Assembly: GCF_016862375.1 (NCBI RefSeq) | Contig: NZ_BOMV01000065.1 | Span: forward strand, 115,443-179,442 | Length of the DNA: 64,000 nucleotides | Origin: Paractinoplanes rishiriensis | Lineage (GTDB): Bacteria > Actinomycetota > Actinomycetes > Mycobacteriales > Micromonosporaceae | Direction: 5' to 3' | Shown: in pieces, positions 16,487 through 24,888 of the stretch | Layout of the letters: each line of letters begins with the position of its first letter | Position numbering within the stretch: the stretch's first letter is position 1 | Position numbers and translations under genes: made by a program | The notes under the pieces: model-generated | Seen by the model: only the letters and a program-made list of their open reading frames with translations | Told to the model about the DNA's origin: nothing | The model's database searches: none

Positions 16487-17488
16487 GTGGATGTGACCTA
16501 CAACCCGGCGGACGACCGCTACGACACGATGATCTACCGCCGCTCCGGCCGCAGCGGCCTCCGGCTGCCCGTGATCTCCCTCGGCCTCTGGCACAACTTC
16601 GGCGACGGCCGGCCCTGGGAACGGCAGCGCGACATCGTCCGGCGCGCGTTCGACCTCGGCGTCACCCACTTCGACCTGGCCAACAACTACGGCCCGCCGC
16701 CGGGCAGCGCCGAGACCAACCTCGGCCGCATCCTGGCCGGCGACCTGCGGCCGCACCGCGACGAAATCGTCGTCTCCACCAAGGCCGGGTACCACATGTG
16801 GAACGGCCCGTACGGCGAGTGGGGCTCCCGCAAATACCTGGTCAGCTCGCTCGACCAGTCGCTGCGCCGGCTCGGCCTCGACTACGTCGACATCTTCTAC
16901 CACCACCGGCCCGACCCGGACACGCCGCTCGAGGAGACGATGGCCGCCCTCGACGCGGTGGTCCGCGCCGGCAAGGCCCTCTACGTCGGGATCAGCAACT
17001 ACACCAGCGAGCAGACCGCCCGGGCCGCCGCGATCCTGCGCGACCTCGGCACGCCGCTGCTCATCCACCAGCCGTCGTACTCGATCCTCAACCGCTGGAT
17101 CGAGAAGGACAACCTGCTCGACACCCTGGAAACCGCGGGCGCCGGCTGCATCGCGTTCAGCCCGCTGCAGCAGGGCCTGCTCACCGACCGCTACCTGGAC
17201 GGCATCCCGGACGACTCGCGGGTGCGCACCAGCGTCTTCCTCAACGAGGACGCCCTGGACAACCGCACCCTGGCCCGGATACACGCGCTCAACGACATCG
17301 CGAAGCGCCGCGGCCAATCGCTGGCCCAGATGGCGCTGGCCTGGGCGCTGCGCGACCCCCGGATGACCAGCCTCATCATCGGCGCCAGCAGCGTCACCCA
17401 GCTCGAGGCCAACGTCGCGGCGGTCGGCAACCTGGCACTGGCCGAGGAGGAACTGGGCGCCATCGACGGGACCGTCCTGGACCTGTGA
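16487..17488 (+). CDS. Aldo/keto reductase, YghZ/L-glyceraldehyde-3-phosphate reductase type
   Basis: A 333-residue NADPH-dependent reductase of the AKR14 (YghZ/GPR) type. The catalytic tetrad can be seen: Asp in HFDLANNYG, Tyr in NNYG, Lys in VVSTKAGY and His in IFYHHRPD. Family-typical blocks SSLDQSLRRLGLDYVDIFYHH, PLQQGLLTDRYL and IIGASSVTQLEANV follow. The start may be GTG 16487 or GTG 16493. TAGGGT at 16481-16486 is well placed as the -10 of a leaderless promoter for the second. It is divergent from the riboswitch-controlled gcvP leader. Physiological role is likely detoxification of aldehydes such as methylglyoxal. Confidence 0.9.
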   Translation: MDVTYNPADDRYDTMIYRRSGRSGLRLPVISLGLWHNFGDGRPWERQRDIVRRAFDLGVTHFDLANNYGPPPGSAETNLGRILAGDLRPHRDEIVVSTKAGYHMWNGPYGEWGSRKYLVSSLDQSLRRLGLDYVDIFYHHRPDPDTPLEETMAALDAVVRAGKALYVGISNYTSEQTARAAAILRDLGTPLLIHQPSYSILNRWIEKDNLLDTLETAGAGCIAFSPLQQGLLTDRYLDGIPDDSRVRTSVFLNEDALDNRTLARIHALNDIAKRRGQSLAQMALAWALRDPRMTSLIIGASSVTQLEANVAAVGNLALAEEELGAIDGTVLDL

Positions 17489-17600
17489 TCGAGCAGCAAC
17501 CGGGGCGCTGGAGGCGGATCTCACCGTGCTGGGGGCGGTGCTCTCTACGCGCCTGAGCTGATCCTTTTGGGTGGTCGGCGAAGCCGGCGTTCGTGGGTTG

Positions 17601-17650
17601 GTGCGGCCTGCCGCACTGCCTGTAAGGCATCCTAGGATTCTAGGAACTTA
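17601..17650 (+). promoter_or_regulatory. Hairpin plus TCCTAGGA element upstream of the nucleotidyltransferase pair
   Basis: GTGCGGCCTGCCGCAC (17601-17616) can form a 7-bp hairpin. It is followed by CTGTAAGGCATCCTAGGATT, then CTAGGAACTTAGG. The order hairpin - CTGTA - GC - TCCTAGGAT matches 2351-2390. The CTAGGA core repeats within the element, as in an operator with direct repeats. It ends shortly before a GGGGG Shine-Dalgarno and the ATG at 17663. Confidence 0.5.
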
Positions 17651-17662
17651 GGTGGGGGCGGG

Positions 17663-18025
17663 ATGTCGGTTTACCCTGATCACATGCACGCGCCCGTGGT
17701 CCACCTTGCGCGGCCGCACCGACCGGTGCTGGTTGCTGGGACCCTTGGGGAATTGGCGGGGCCGACCCGTGGTCTGGTCGAGTTGCCGCTGCGGCTGTGG
17801 TGGCACCCGCAGCGCACGTTCGACCTGGACGATCCCACCATGCTGGCGTGGATGTACGAGAACGTGCTGCGCGAGTCGATCCGGGTCGACGAGCTGCGGT
17901 CCTACCTCGACGGTGCCACGCTGGTGCGGATCTGGCCGCAGCTCAACCTCCCCCGCGCGGTGCGGGCCGCCTGGGAGGCCCGCCACCCGCGCCTGCGCCG
18001 GGTCGCGGTCCGGGCTGCCGGGTGA
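17663..18025 (+). CDS. Conserved hypothetical protein paired with a nucleotidyltransferase
   Basis: A 120-residue protein with no domain I can name. It has a basic N-terminus (HLARPHRPVLVAGTLGELAG) and a helical second half (MLAWMYENVLRESIRVDELRSYLDGATLVRIWPQLNLPRAVRAAWEARHP). Its stop overlaps the GTG of the next gene (GTGA), so the two are translationally coupled. The order of a small gene before an AbiEii-like nucleotidyltransferase resembles antitoxin-toxin pairs, but I see no helix-turn-helix typical of AbiEi. It may be a regulator or antitoxin, with low certainty. Confidence 0.65.
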   Translation: MSVYPDHMHAPVVHLARPHRPVLVAGTLGELAGPTRGLVELPLRLWWHPQRTFDLDDPTMLAWMYENVLRESIRVDELRSYLDGATLVRIWPQLNLPRAVRAAWEARHPRLRRVAVRAAG

Positions 18026-18660
18026 CGTTCGAGGACTTCTACCGGGACGTCGCGCGGGTGGCGCTCACGGTGGCCACCAAGCACGGCTTCGTCCTCGGCG
18101 GCGGGGTGGCGTGGCTGGTCAACGGGCTGGTCGACCGGCCCACCGAGGACGTCGACCTGTTCACCGACACGGCCGGCGGGGTACGGGCGGCAGCCGGTGA
18201 GGTGACCGCGGCGCTGACCGCGGCGGGTTACCGGGTGGTCCGCGAGGAGGGCGACGAACTGTTCGCCGGGATGGACGAGGACCTGCAGGAGTTCGTGGTC
18301 GCGGGGCCGGACCGGGCGCTGCGGCTCACCCTGTGCCGGCTGGACCGGCACCGGGCGCCGGTGGTGATGGATCTCGGGCCGGTCATGCACCTCGACGACC
18401 TGGTCGCCACCAAGGTGGCCGCGCTGGTCAACCGGCGCGAGGTGCGCGACTACATCGACGTGGCTGCGGCGCTGGACCGCTATCCGCTGGACCGGGTGCT
18501 GGAGCTGGCGGCGGCCGCGGATCCGGCGCTGGACCCGGCGGACGTCGCCGACGCGGGCCGGTACCTGGACCGGATCGACGACGTCCGGTTCACGCTGTAC
18601 GGGCTGAGCGCAGCGGACATCGCCGCGCTGCGGGACCGGTTGCGGGACTGGCCGCGCTAG
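18022..18660 (+). CDS. Nucleotidyltransferase, AbiEii/AbiGii toxin-like
   Basis: A 212-residue protein of the nucleotidyltransferase fold. The motif FVLGGGVAWLVNGLVDRPTEDVDLFTD (residues about 15-41) has the GG-x-A and D-x-D-like metal site typical of AbiEii/DUF6036 proteins. VMHLDDLVATKVAALVNRREVRDYIDVAAALDRYP near residue 130 matches the second conserved block (K, R-x-x-R-D). In known systems AbiEii enzymes modify RNA or tRNA and block growth under AbiEi control. Here the partner is not AbiEi-like, so a toxin role is only a possibility. Translationally coupled to the upstream gene. Confidence 0.78.
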   Translation: MTFEDFYRDVARVALTVATKHGFVLGGGVAWLVNGLVDRPTEDVDLFTDTAGGVRAAAGEVTAALTAAGYRVVREEGDELFAGMDEDLQEFVVAGPDRALRLTLCRLDRHRAPVVMDLGPVMHLDDLVATKVAALVNRREVRDYIDVAAALDRYPLDRVLELAAAADPALDPADVADAGRYLDRIDDVRFTLYGLSAADIAALRDRLRDWPR

Positions 18661-18718
18661 ACGTCGGCCCCTTATATGTCGGACCCTTAGATGTCGGCTC
18701 GGCTTATATGTCGGCTCG
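18661..18718. repeat. Short degenerate tandem repeat at the end of the nucleotidyltransferase gene
   Basis: Units of 15-17 bp containing ATGTCGG or ACGTCGG preceded by CTTAT/CTTAG occur four times after the stop codon. The last copies extend into the 3' end of the convergent methyltransferase gene, whose stop lies inside the array at 18704. Confidence 0.6.
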
Positions 18719-19438
18719 GCGCAGCCAGTAGTTCAGCGTGAACGGGCCGTGCCCGTACGTCTGCGCCCCGCCCAGAGCGTCACCCACGCCGGTGGTGACC
18801 TTCTCGATCCGCAGCTTCGCCTTGGCGAAGATGGGCTTGCAGGTCTGCTCGGTGAGCGACAGCGGGTGCATGTGGTCGGCCTTGTCGTGCATGTCGAAGG
18901 TGAGGAAGGCCAGGCCGTCCGGCTTCAGGTACTGCCGGATGTTGTCGACGATCTGCGGGAAGTCGTAGCAGTGGTCCAGCACGTTGATGCTGATCACCAG
19001 GTCGCAGCGGCCCACCAGCTCGGTGATCAGCTGCTCGGCCGGCGTCGAGTAGAGTTCGGCCGCGTCCTTGAGGTCGGTGTTCTCGATCTCGGTGAGGAAG
19101 CGGTCGGCGAGCGGCTCGACGACCACGAGGTGTGCGCCGGTGAAGAACTTGGTGCGCAACATGCTTCCGGCCCCGACGTCGACCACGGTACGGCCCGCGT
19201 ACTGTTCCGGTGTGAAACCGAAATGGCGCAGGAGCCGGTCGGTCTGGCGCATGAAATCGGGGGTCTGCCGCCACTTGTTGTTCTTGTGGAAGAGGAACTC
19301 CCCCTCCTGCGCCTCGGTCGCCCACTTGTCGCGGGACTCGGTGGTCTTGGCCACCACCTGCGGGGCGCCGCCGCGGCGGCGGAGCAGACGATTTACCACA
19401 CGCCGGGCGCGGCGCTTGAGCGCCACCATCGTAGTCAT
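18704..19438 (-). CDS. Class I SAM-dependent methyltransferase
   Basis: A 244-residue protein with a basic N-terminal helix (ALKRRARRVVNRLLRRRGG) and a Rossmann methyltransferase domain. Motif I is VVDVGAGSMLRTKFF near residue 88, the acidic end of strand 2 is VVVEPLAD, and motif post-I/IV is CDLVISINVLDHCYDFPQ, followed by LKPDGLAFLTFDMHDKADHMH. The His/Asp-rich segment HDKADHMHP is notable. Substrate is unknown; the fold is shared with sugar and lipid O-methyltransferases. No biosynthetic neighbours suggest a pathway. Its 3' end overlaps a short tandem repeat. Confidence 0.85.
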   Translation of the reverse strand: MTTMVALKRRARRVVNRLLRRRGGAPQVVAKTTESRDKWATEAQEGEFLFHKNNKWRQTPDFMRQTDRLLRHFGFTPEQYAGRTVVDVGAGSMLRTKFFTGAHLVVVEPLADRFLTEIENTDLKDAAELYSTPAEQLITELVGRCDLVISINVLDHCYDFPQIVDNIRQYLKPDGLAFLTFDMHDKADHMHPLSLTEQTCKPIFAKAKLRIEKVTTGVGDALGGAQTYGHGPFTLNYWLRRADI

Positions 19439-19528
19439 GGCAGCGCAGACTACGCGATCATGAGGTAGCGGACAGTCCCGTCCGATGAAGCCTCGCCATT
19501 CGTCAAATGTCGATAAGGTAGCCGCGAA

Positions 19529-22033
19529 ATGACGCTTACGGATCGCCTACCGGGAAGCTCCGAACCCGACGCGGTCTTCGATGCCTTCCAGAAGTGGGCC
19601 ACCGAACAGGGCCTCGCCCTCTACACCCACCAGGAAGAGGCGTTGATCGAGCTGGCCACCGGTGCCAACGTCATCCTCAACACCCCCACCGGCTCCGGCA
19701 AGAGCCTGGTCGCGACCGGTGCGCACTTCATCGCGCTGGCCAGCGAGCGCACCACCTTCTACACCGCACCGATCAAGGCGCTGGTCAGCGAGAAGTTCTT
19801 CGCCCTGTGCGCGGTCTTCGGGGCGCACAACGTCGGCATGCTGACCGGCGACGCCAGCGTCAACGCGGACGCCCCGATCATCTGCTGCACCGCCGAGATC
19901 CTGGCGAACCTGGCGCTGCGCGAGGGCGCCGACGCCGACGTCGGCCAGGTGGTGATGGACGAGTTCCACTTCTACGCCGAGCCGGACCGGGGCTGGGCCT
20001 GGCAGGTGCCGCTGCTGGAACTTCCGCAGGCACAGTTCCTGCTGATGTCGGCCACGCTCGGCGACACCACCCGGTTCATCGGCGACCTGACCCGGCGCAC
20101 CGGCCGGGCCACCGCGGTGGTGGCCAGCGCCGAGCGCCCGGTCCCGCTGATGTTCTCGTACGCGATGACGCCGCTGCACGAGACGATCGAGGAACTGCTG
20201 CAGACGAAGCAGGCGCCGGTCTACATCGTGCACTTCACCCAGGCCGCCGCCCTGGAGCGCGCGCAGTCGCTGACGAGCATCAACATGTGCACCCGGGCCG
20301 AGAAGGACGCGATCGCCGCGGCCATCGGCAACTTCCGGTTCACCGCGGGCTTCGGCCGGCAGCTGTCCCGGCTGGTGCGGCACGGCATCGGCGTACACCA
20401 CGCCGGCATGCTGCCGAAATACCGGCGGCTGGTGGAGACGCTCGCCCAGGCGGGTCTGCTCAAGGTCATTTGCGGTACGGACACACTGGGCGTCGGCATC
20501 AACGTCCCGATCCGGACGGTGCTGTTCACCGGCCTGTCCAAGTACGACGGGGTGAAGACGCGCCTGCTCAAGGCCCGCGAATTCCACCAGATCGCGGGCC
20601 GGGCCGGCCGGGCCGGCTTCGACACCCTGGGCACCGTGATCGTGCAGGCCCCCGAGCATGTCATCGACAACGAGCGGGCCCTGGCCAAGGCGGGCGACGA
20701 CCCCAAGAAAAGGCGCAAGGTGGTACGCAAGAAGCCGCCGGAGGGCACGATCGGCTGGGGACAGCCCACGTTCGACCGCCTGGTGACCGCCGACCCGGAA
20801 CCGCTGACGTCGTCGTTCCAGGTCTCGCACGCCATGCTGCTGAACGTGATCGCGCGCGGCGGCGACCCGTTCGCGGCCATGCGGCACCTGCTCACCGACA
20901 ACCACGAGGAGCCGGGGGCGCAGCGGCGGCACATCCGGCGGGCCGTCGCGATCGCCCGGGCGCTGACCGCCGGCGGGGTGATCGAACGGACCGAGACCGG
21001 CACCTACCGCCTGGTCGAGGACCTGCAGCTGGACTTCGCGCTCAACCAGGCGCTGTCCCCGTTCGCGCTGGCCTGCCTCGAACTGCTGGACCGGGAGGCG
21101 CCGGACTACCCGCTGGACGTGGTGTCGGTGATCGAGTCGACCCTCGAGGACCCGCGGCAGGTGGTGTCGGCGCAGCGGCAGAAGGCGCGCGGCGAGGCCG
21201 TCAACGCCATGAAGGCCGAGGGCATCGAGTACGAGCAGCGGATGGAGCTCCTCGAGGACGTCACCCACCCGCGGCCGCTGCTGGAACTGCTGGAGAACGC
21301 GTACGAGACCTACCGGCGCGGGCATCCGTGGGTGGCGGACTACGAGCTCAAACCGAAGTCCGTGGTACGCGACATGTACGAGCGGGCGATGACCTTCACC
21401 GAGTACGTGTCGTTCTACGGCCTGTCCCGGTCCGAGGGGCTGGTGCTGCGCTACCTGGCCGACGCGTTCCGGGCGCTGCGGCAGACGGTGCCCGAGGACG
21501 CCCGGACCGAGGAGCTCACCGACCTGATCGAGTGGCTCGGCGAGCTGGTCCGGCAGGTCGACTCCAGCCTGCTCGACGAGTGGGAGCGGCTGCGCAACCC
21601 GGGCGCCGTGGTCGAGGAGGTGCGCCTCGACGACAAGCCGCCGGCGGTCACCCGCAACACCCGGGCGTTCCGGGTGCTGGTGCGCAACGCGCTGTTCCGC
21701 CGGGTCGAGCTGTGCGCCCTGCGCCGTTGGGACGTGCTCGGCGACCTCGACGGCGAGAACGGCTGGACCGCGGAGCGCTGGTCGGACGCGATGGCGGGGT
21801 ACTTCGAGGAGTACGGCGAGATCGGCACCGGACCGGCGGCGCGCGGGCCGGCCTTCCTGCACATCGACACGGGCCTGCACACCGACGCGGGCGCCACGGC
21901 CTGGACGGTCCGGCAGGTGTTCGAGGACCCGGACGGCGACCACGACTGGGGCATCGACGCCACGGTCGACCTGGCCGCCTCGGACGAGGCCGGCGCCGCA
22001 GCGGTGACGGTGATCGCCGTCGGCCCGCACTGA
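19529..22033 (+). CDS. Ski2-like DEAD/DEAH-box helicase with DUF3516 C-terminus
   Basis: An 834-residue superfamily 2 helicase. Motifs: Walker A LNTPTGSGKSL near residue 53, Ia FYTAPIKALVSEKFF, motif II as DEFH (VVMDEFHFYAEPDRG), III LLMSATLGDT, and domain 2 with GVHHAGMLPKYR, VICGTDTLGVGINVP and HQIAGRAGRAGFDT. A basic loop (KKRRKVVRKK) lies near residue 395, and the C-terminal 350 residues match the DUF3516 arrangement of actinobacterial family members. It is probably an RNA helicase. The ATG follows TAAGGT (19514-19519) by 9 bp, suggesting a leaderless mRNA. Confidence 0.92.
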   Translation: MTLTDRLPGSSEPDAVFDAFQKWATEQGLALYTHQEEALIELATGANVILNTPTGSGKSLVATGAHFIALASERTTFYTAPIKALVSEKFFALCAVFGAHNVGMLTGDASVNADAPIICCTAEILANLALREGADADVGQVVMDEFHFYAEPDRGWAWQVPLLELPQAQFLLMSATLGDTTRFIGDLTRRTGRATAVVASAERPVPLMFSYAMTPLHETIEELLQTKQAPVYIVHFTQAAALERAQSLTSINMCTRAEKDAIAAAIGNFRFTAGFGRQLSRLVRHGIGVHHAGMLPKYRRLVETLAQAGLLKVICGTDTLGVGINVPIRTVLFTGLSKYDGVKTRLLKAREFHQIAGRAGRAGFDTLGTVIVQAPEHVIDNERALAKAGDDPKKRRKVVRKKPPEGTIGWGQPTFDRLVTADPEPLTSSFQVSHAMLLNVIARGGDPFAAMRHLLTDNHEEPGAQRRHIRRAVAIARALTAGGVIERTETGTYRLVEDLQLDFALNQALSPFALACLELLDREAPDYPLDVVSVIESTLEDPRQVVSAQRQKARGEAVNAMKAEGIEYEQRMELLEDVTHPRPLLELLENAYETYRRGHPWVADYELKPKSVVRDMYERAMTFTEYVSFYGLSRSEGLVLRYLADAFRALRQTVPEDARTEELTDLIEWLGELVRQVDSSLLDEWERLRNPGAVVEEVRLDDKPPAVTRNTRAFRVLVRNALFRRVELCALRRWDVLGDLDGENGWTAERWSDAMAGYFEEYGEIGTGPAARGPAFLHIDTGLHTDAGATAWTVRQVFEDPDGDHDWGIDATVDLAASDEAGAAAVTVIAVGPH

Positions 22034-22146
22034 TGCGGGTAAACCGGCGGGTCCTTGGGTACGAGCGGAAGGTGGCCGTCGACGGCGCCGCCGCCCTGTG
22101 CGCCGCCGGCGTCCACCCCACCGGCCCCATCGGCTGCCCGCGGTGA
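22033..22146 (+). CDS. Possible small ORF bridging helicase and nucleotidyltransferase
   Basis: A 37-codon frame starts at an ATG overlapping the helicase stop (TGATG) and ends at a TGA overlapping the next gene's GTG start (GTGA). It reads MRVNRRVLGYERKVAVDG and so on, ending in GPIGCPR. Double overlap suggests translational coupling, but the peptide matches no family I know and may only serve to carry ribosomes to the next gene. Confidence 0.35.
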   Translation: MRVNRRVLGYERKVAVDGAAALCAAGVHPTGPIGCPR

Positions 22147-23111
22147 CCGCGCCGTCGCCGCGGTGGCGGGAGCTGATCGAGGAGCGGCTGGACGAGGCGG
22201 TCGCCGTGCTGGGGCGGGTACCCGGCGTGCACGGGCTGATCGTGGGCGGCAGCGTCGGGCGGGGCGAGCCGTGGCCGATGTCGGACATCGACCTGCTGCC
22301 GGTGTTCACCGACGGGATCGTGGACCTGGAACGGCAGCAGGCCGGGCTGGTCGACTGGTGGGCCGCGTCGGGCCGGGCGCAGAACCTGGACATGGGCCGG
22401 CTCGCGTTCACCGCCGCGGAGATCCGGGCCGCCCTCGCCAGTGGGCCCGGCTGGCTGGTCGAGCGGTTCGACGACGTGCGCTGGTTCCACGGGATCGACA
22501 AGGCGTACGGCGGGCGGGCCGCAAATGCCGGGGACGCGTTGACGACGTCGTTCGCGGGCTGGATCGGGGCGATGCGATTCGATCCCGTGGTGGTCGCGGC
22601 CCGGCTCGATCGGTGGCGCGGACAGGCGCGCGACGCCTTCGACCGGGCGAGCGGTGCTGCGGACCCGGCTGTCGCGACGTGGTGGCTGCGGGAGTCGGCG
22701 CGTGCGCTGCGGATGGTGCTGCTGGAGAGCTGGGGTGAGCGGCTCGGCTCGATGGGGCGGGAGTGGACCCGGTTCGAACGGATGGCGTCCCGGCACGACG
22801 GCGTGGCAGTGGCCGCCCGGATCGCGGTGCTGGCGGGCGCGGACGCGGCCGGTGCCCCGGACCGGGCCCGGACGGCGCCGGCCTGGCTGCGGGAACGCAT
22901 CGACCTGGCGCTCGGCGCGCGCACCGCGGTCGGCGAGGACGTTTCGGCCGCCCAGAACGCCCGCGACCAGCTGGCCGCGTTCACCGTCCACGTCGTCCGG
23001 CACCACCCGCACCTGGCTGGCCCGTGGACCGGCACCCCCAATCCGGAGCTCGCCGCCCACCTGGCCGAACTCGGCGAACTGCTGGAGATGCAACCTTTCC
23101 GGCCGCTGTAG
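22143..23111 (+). CDS. Nucleotidyltransferase-domain protein
   Basis: A 322-residue protein with a Pol-beta-like nucleotidyltransferase motif near the N-terminus: IVGGSVGRGEPWPMSDIDLLPVF (G-G/S ... S-D-x-D). A helical C-terminal domain (ARALRMVLLESWGERL, then LAAFTVHVVRHHPHLAGPW) follows, as in aminoglycoside nucleotidyltransferase-like and kanamycin-nucleotidyltransferase C-terminal folds. Substrate is unknown; small-molecule adenylylation is possible. GTG 22143 is chosen because it begins just before the domain and overlaps the upstream frame. Confidence 0.75.
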   Translation: MTAPSPRWRELIEERLDEAVAVLGRVPGVHGLIVGGSVGRGEPWPMSDIDLLPVFTDGIVDLERQQAGLVDWWAASGRAQNLDMGRLAFTAAEIRAALASGPGWLVERFDDVRWFHGIDKAYGGRAANAGDALTTSFAGWIGAMRFDPVVVAARLDRWRGQARDAFDRASGAADPAVATWWLRESARALRMVLLESWGERLGSMGREWTRFERMASRHDGVAVAARIAVLAGADAAGAPDRARTAPAWLRERIDLALGARTAVGEDVSAAQNARDQLAAFTVHVVRHHPHLAGPWTGTPNPELAAHLAELGELLEMQPFRPL

Positions 23112-23123
23112 GGTCCTTGGGTC

Positions 23124-23624
23124 GTGGAACGCTGGGAAGCACCGGAAACCTTCGTCGACTTCGTCCGCAACCGGCATGTCGAACTGCTGCGCTTCGCCCA
23201 TGTGCTGACCGGTGACCGGCACCTCGCCGAGGACCTCGTACAGGACGCGCTGGAGCGTACCGGCATGGCCTGGAAACGCCTGGCCCGGCGGGACGACCCC
23301 GAGGGCTACACCCGGAAGATCATCCTGAACCGCTACCTGAACCGGCTGCGCAAGCTGAAACGGGAACGGCTCATGGCACACCCGCCCGAGGGCCCGCCGG
23401 TCGAGGACGGCACCGCCGACGACCAGGTGCGCCGGGCGCTGGCCGGACTGCCCCGCCAGCAGCGCGCCGTGCTGGTGCTGCGCTACTACCTCGACCTTTC
23501 CGAGGCCCAGATCGCCGACGCGCTGGGCTGCTCGGTCGGCGCCGTGAAGAGCAACGCGTCCCGTGGCATGGCCAAGCTCCGGGCGGCCATCGCCGTCCCC
23601 GACGTCAAGGAGCCCGTCCGATGA
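23124..23624 (+). CDS. SigE-family RNA polymerase sigma factor (second)
   Basis: An ECF/SigE-family sigma factor of 166 residues. Region 2 spans about 8-80 (ELLRFAHVLTGDRHLAEDLVQDALERTGMAWKRL with RKIILNRYLNRLRKLKRER). Region 4 spans about 100-155 with YYLDLSEAQIADALGCSVGAVKSNASRGMAKLR. GTG 23124 lies 9 bp after TAGGGT (23109-23114), a likely -10, so the mRNA may be leaderless. The downstream membrane protein overlaps by 4 bp (ATGA) and is probably its partner. Unlike the sigma locus at 7954-9015, both genes are intact here, and the order (sigma first) is reversed. Confidence 0.88.
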   Translation: MERWEAPETFVDFVRNRHVELLRFAHVLTGDRHLAEDLVQDALERTGMAWKRLARRDDPEGYTRKIILNRYLNRLRKLKRERLMAHPPEGPPVEDGTADDQVRRALAGLPRQQRAVLVLRYYLDLSEAQIADALGCSVGAVKSNASRGMAKLRAAIAVPDVKEPVR

Positions 23625-24679
23625 CCGCCGACCAGCGCCTGCGGGCCGAACTCACCGACGACCGGTACGCGCTGCCGGGCTGGCCCGACCCGGTCGGCCG
23701 GATCAGCACCGGCGTCCGCCGCCGGAAGCAGCGTCGCCGGGTCAACGCCGCGGCCGCGGGTCTGGCCGTCCTGGTCCTGGCCGGACTCGGCATCCCCTCG
23801 CTGCGCGGCGGCGCTACGCCGGACACCACGGCCGGCAGCGCGGTGCCCTGGGCCGACGTGCCCGCGCCGGAGCCGTCCCTGGCCCGCCGCAGCGTCCGAC
23901 CGGACGCCCGGGACTGTGCGGCGGCCGACCTCGGCAAGGCATGGTCGGAGAGCAACGGCCCCGGCCACACCGTCGTCCTCCTGCCCACCCGGATCGACTC
24001 GCGGTGCACGCTGCGCGGATCGGCCGGGATCGTCGCCACCGACATCCGGACCGGCGAGCGCGGCCCGGTCAGCACCACGCAGAGCTGGGTGGACGGAGCC
24101 AGCACCGGCGCGGCCGGCTACGACGGGGTCAGCCAGGTGCCGGCCACCATCGATCCGGGCGAGCCGGCCCGCCTCGACGTGGTCACCACGGCCGACTGCG
24201 CCGGGCCGCCGGCGGACACCCACCGCTACCGGGACGTGGCGGTGGTGGTGCAGGGCCGCGAAATCCCGGTGCCGGCCGTGCTGCTGTCCACCGCCTGCCC
24301 GGTCCAGGTGGGTATCTGGCGGGTACTGCCCCCGCTGCTGAACCTGCCCTGGGTAACCGCCACGATCGTAGCGCCGCAGCAGGTACGGCGCGGCGAGACG
24401 CTGCGGTACGAGGTGACCCTGACCGGCAAGCTGGCCAACCTGAAGCCCTGCCCCACCTACCGGCAGAGACTCGGCACCACGGGCGAGACGCTGCGCCTGA
24501 ACTGCGCGGCCTTCCCGGAGAAGCCGGGCAAGACGGTTCGCCTCGCGATGGAGCTGGACGTGCCGGCGGACGCGGCGCCCGGCGACACCCGGCTGACGTG
24601 GATGCTGGTCGCCGGGGACGGCCACGTCGTCATCGCCGACCTGTCCACCGGCGGGGTTGCGGTCGAGATCACCGGATAG
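23621..24679 (+). CDS. Membrane-anchored protein coupled to the sigma factor
   Basis: A 352-residue protein with a cytosolic N-terminus (LRAELTDDRYALPGWPDPVGRISTGVRRRKQRRR), one membrane segment (AAAAGLAVLVLAGLGI, about residues 43-60) and a large extracellular part with several Cys. The layout is that of proteins encoded directly after SigE-family sigma factors, and it could bind the sigma factor through its N-terminus. Extracellular blocks such as GETLRYEVTLTGKLANLKPCPTYRQRL look like an Ig-like fold. No zinc-binding anti-sigma motif (HxxxCxxC) is visible, so the anti-sigma role is inference from context. Confidence 0.75.
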   Translation: MTADQRLRAELTDDRYALPGWPDPVGRISTGVRRRKQRRRVNAAAAGLAVLVLAGLGIPSLRGGATPDTTAGSAVPWADVPAPEPSLARRSVRPDARDCAAADLGKAWSESNGPGHTVVLLPTRIDSRCTLRGSAGIVATDIRTGERGPVSTTQSWVDGASTGAAGYDGVSQVPATIDPGEPARLDVVTTADCAGPPADTHRYRDVAVVVQGREIPVPAVLLSTACPVQVGIWRVLPPLLNLPWVTATIVAPQQVRRGETLRYEVTLTGKLANLKPCPTYRQRLGTTGETLRLNCAAFPEKPGKTVRLAMELDVPADAAPGDTRLTWMLVAGDGHVVIADLSTGGVAVEITG

Positions 24680-24878
24680 CTACTGCGGGGCGGTCGCCGG
24701 TGCCCACCACCCGGAACGGCGTGGTCTGCTCGAGCACCCGGGGCTCCTGAGTCTCGTCGCCGCAGAGCAGGACGACGGGCTGGCGGGGCAGGCCCGAGTC
24801 GGTGGCCGGCACCCAGCCGACCACCAGCCAGTCCCGGTCGTCCGCGCGGAGATAGAGCGGGTAGTTCTGCGCGATCAC
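24669..24878 (-). CDS. Small conserved hypothetical protein
   Basis: A 69-residue protein from GTG 24876-24878, reading IAQNYPLYLRADDRDWLVVGWVPATDSGLP and PFRVVGTGDRPAV. It has actinobacterial codon use and ends convergently inside the last codons of the sigma-partner gene (11-bp overlap). No domain or transmembrane segment is evident. I recall similar short proteins in related genomes but cannot assign a function. Confidence 0.6.
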   Translation of the reverse strand: MIAQNYPLYLRADDRDWLVVGWVPATDSGLPRQPVVLLCGDETQEPRVLEQTTPFRVVGTGDRPAVAIR

Positions 24879-24888
24879 GAAGCTGACG

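Noticed and set aside
19547..23266. Long minus-strand frame opposite the helicase and nucleotidyltransferase
   Set aside because: Shadow frame; the plus-strand genes have complete motifs and coupled starts.
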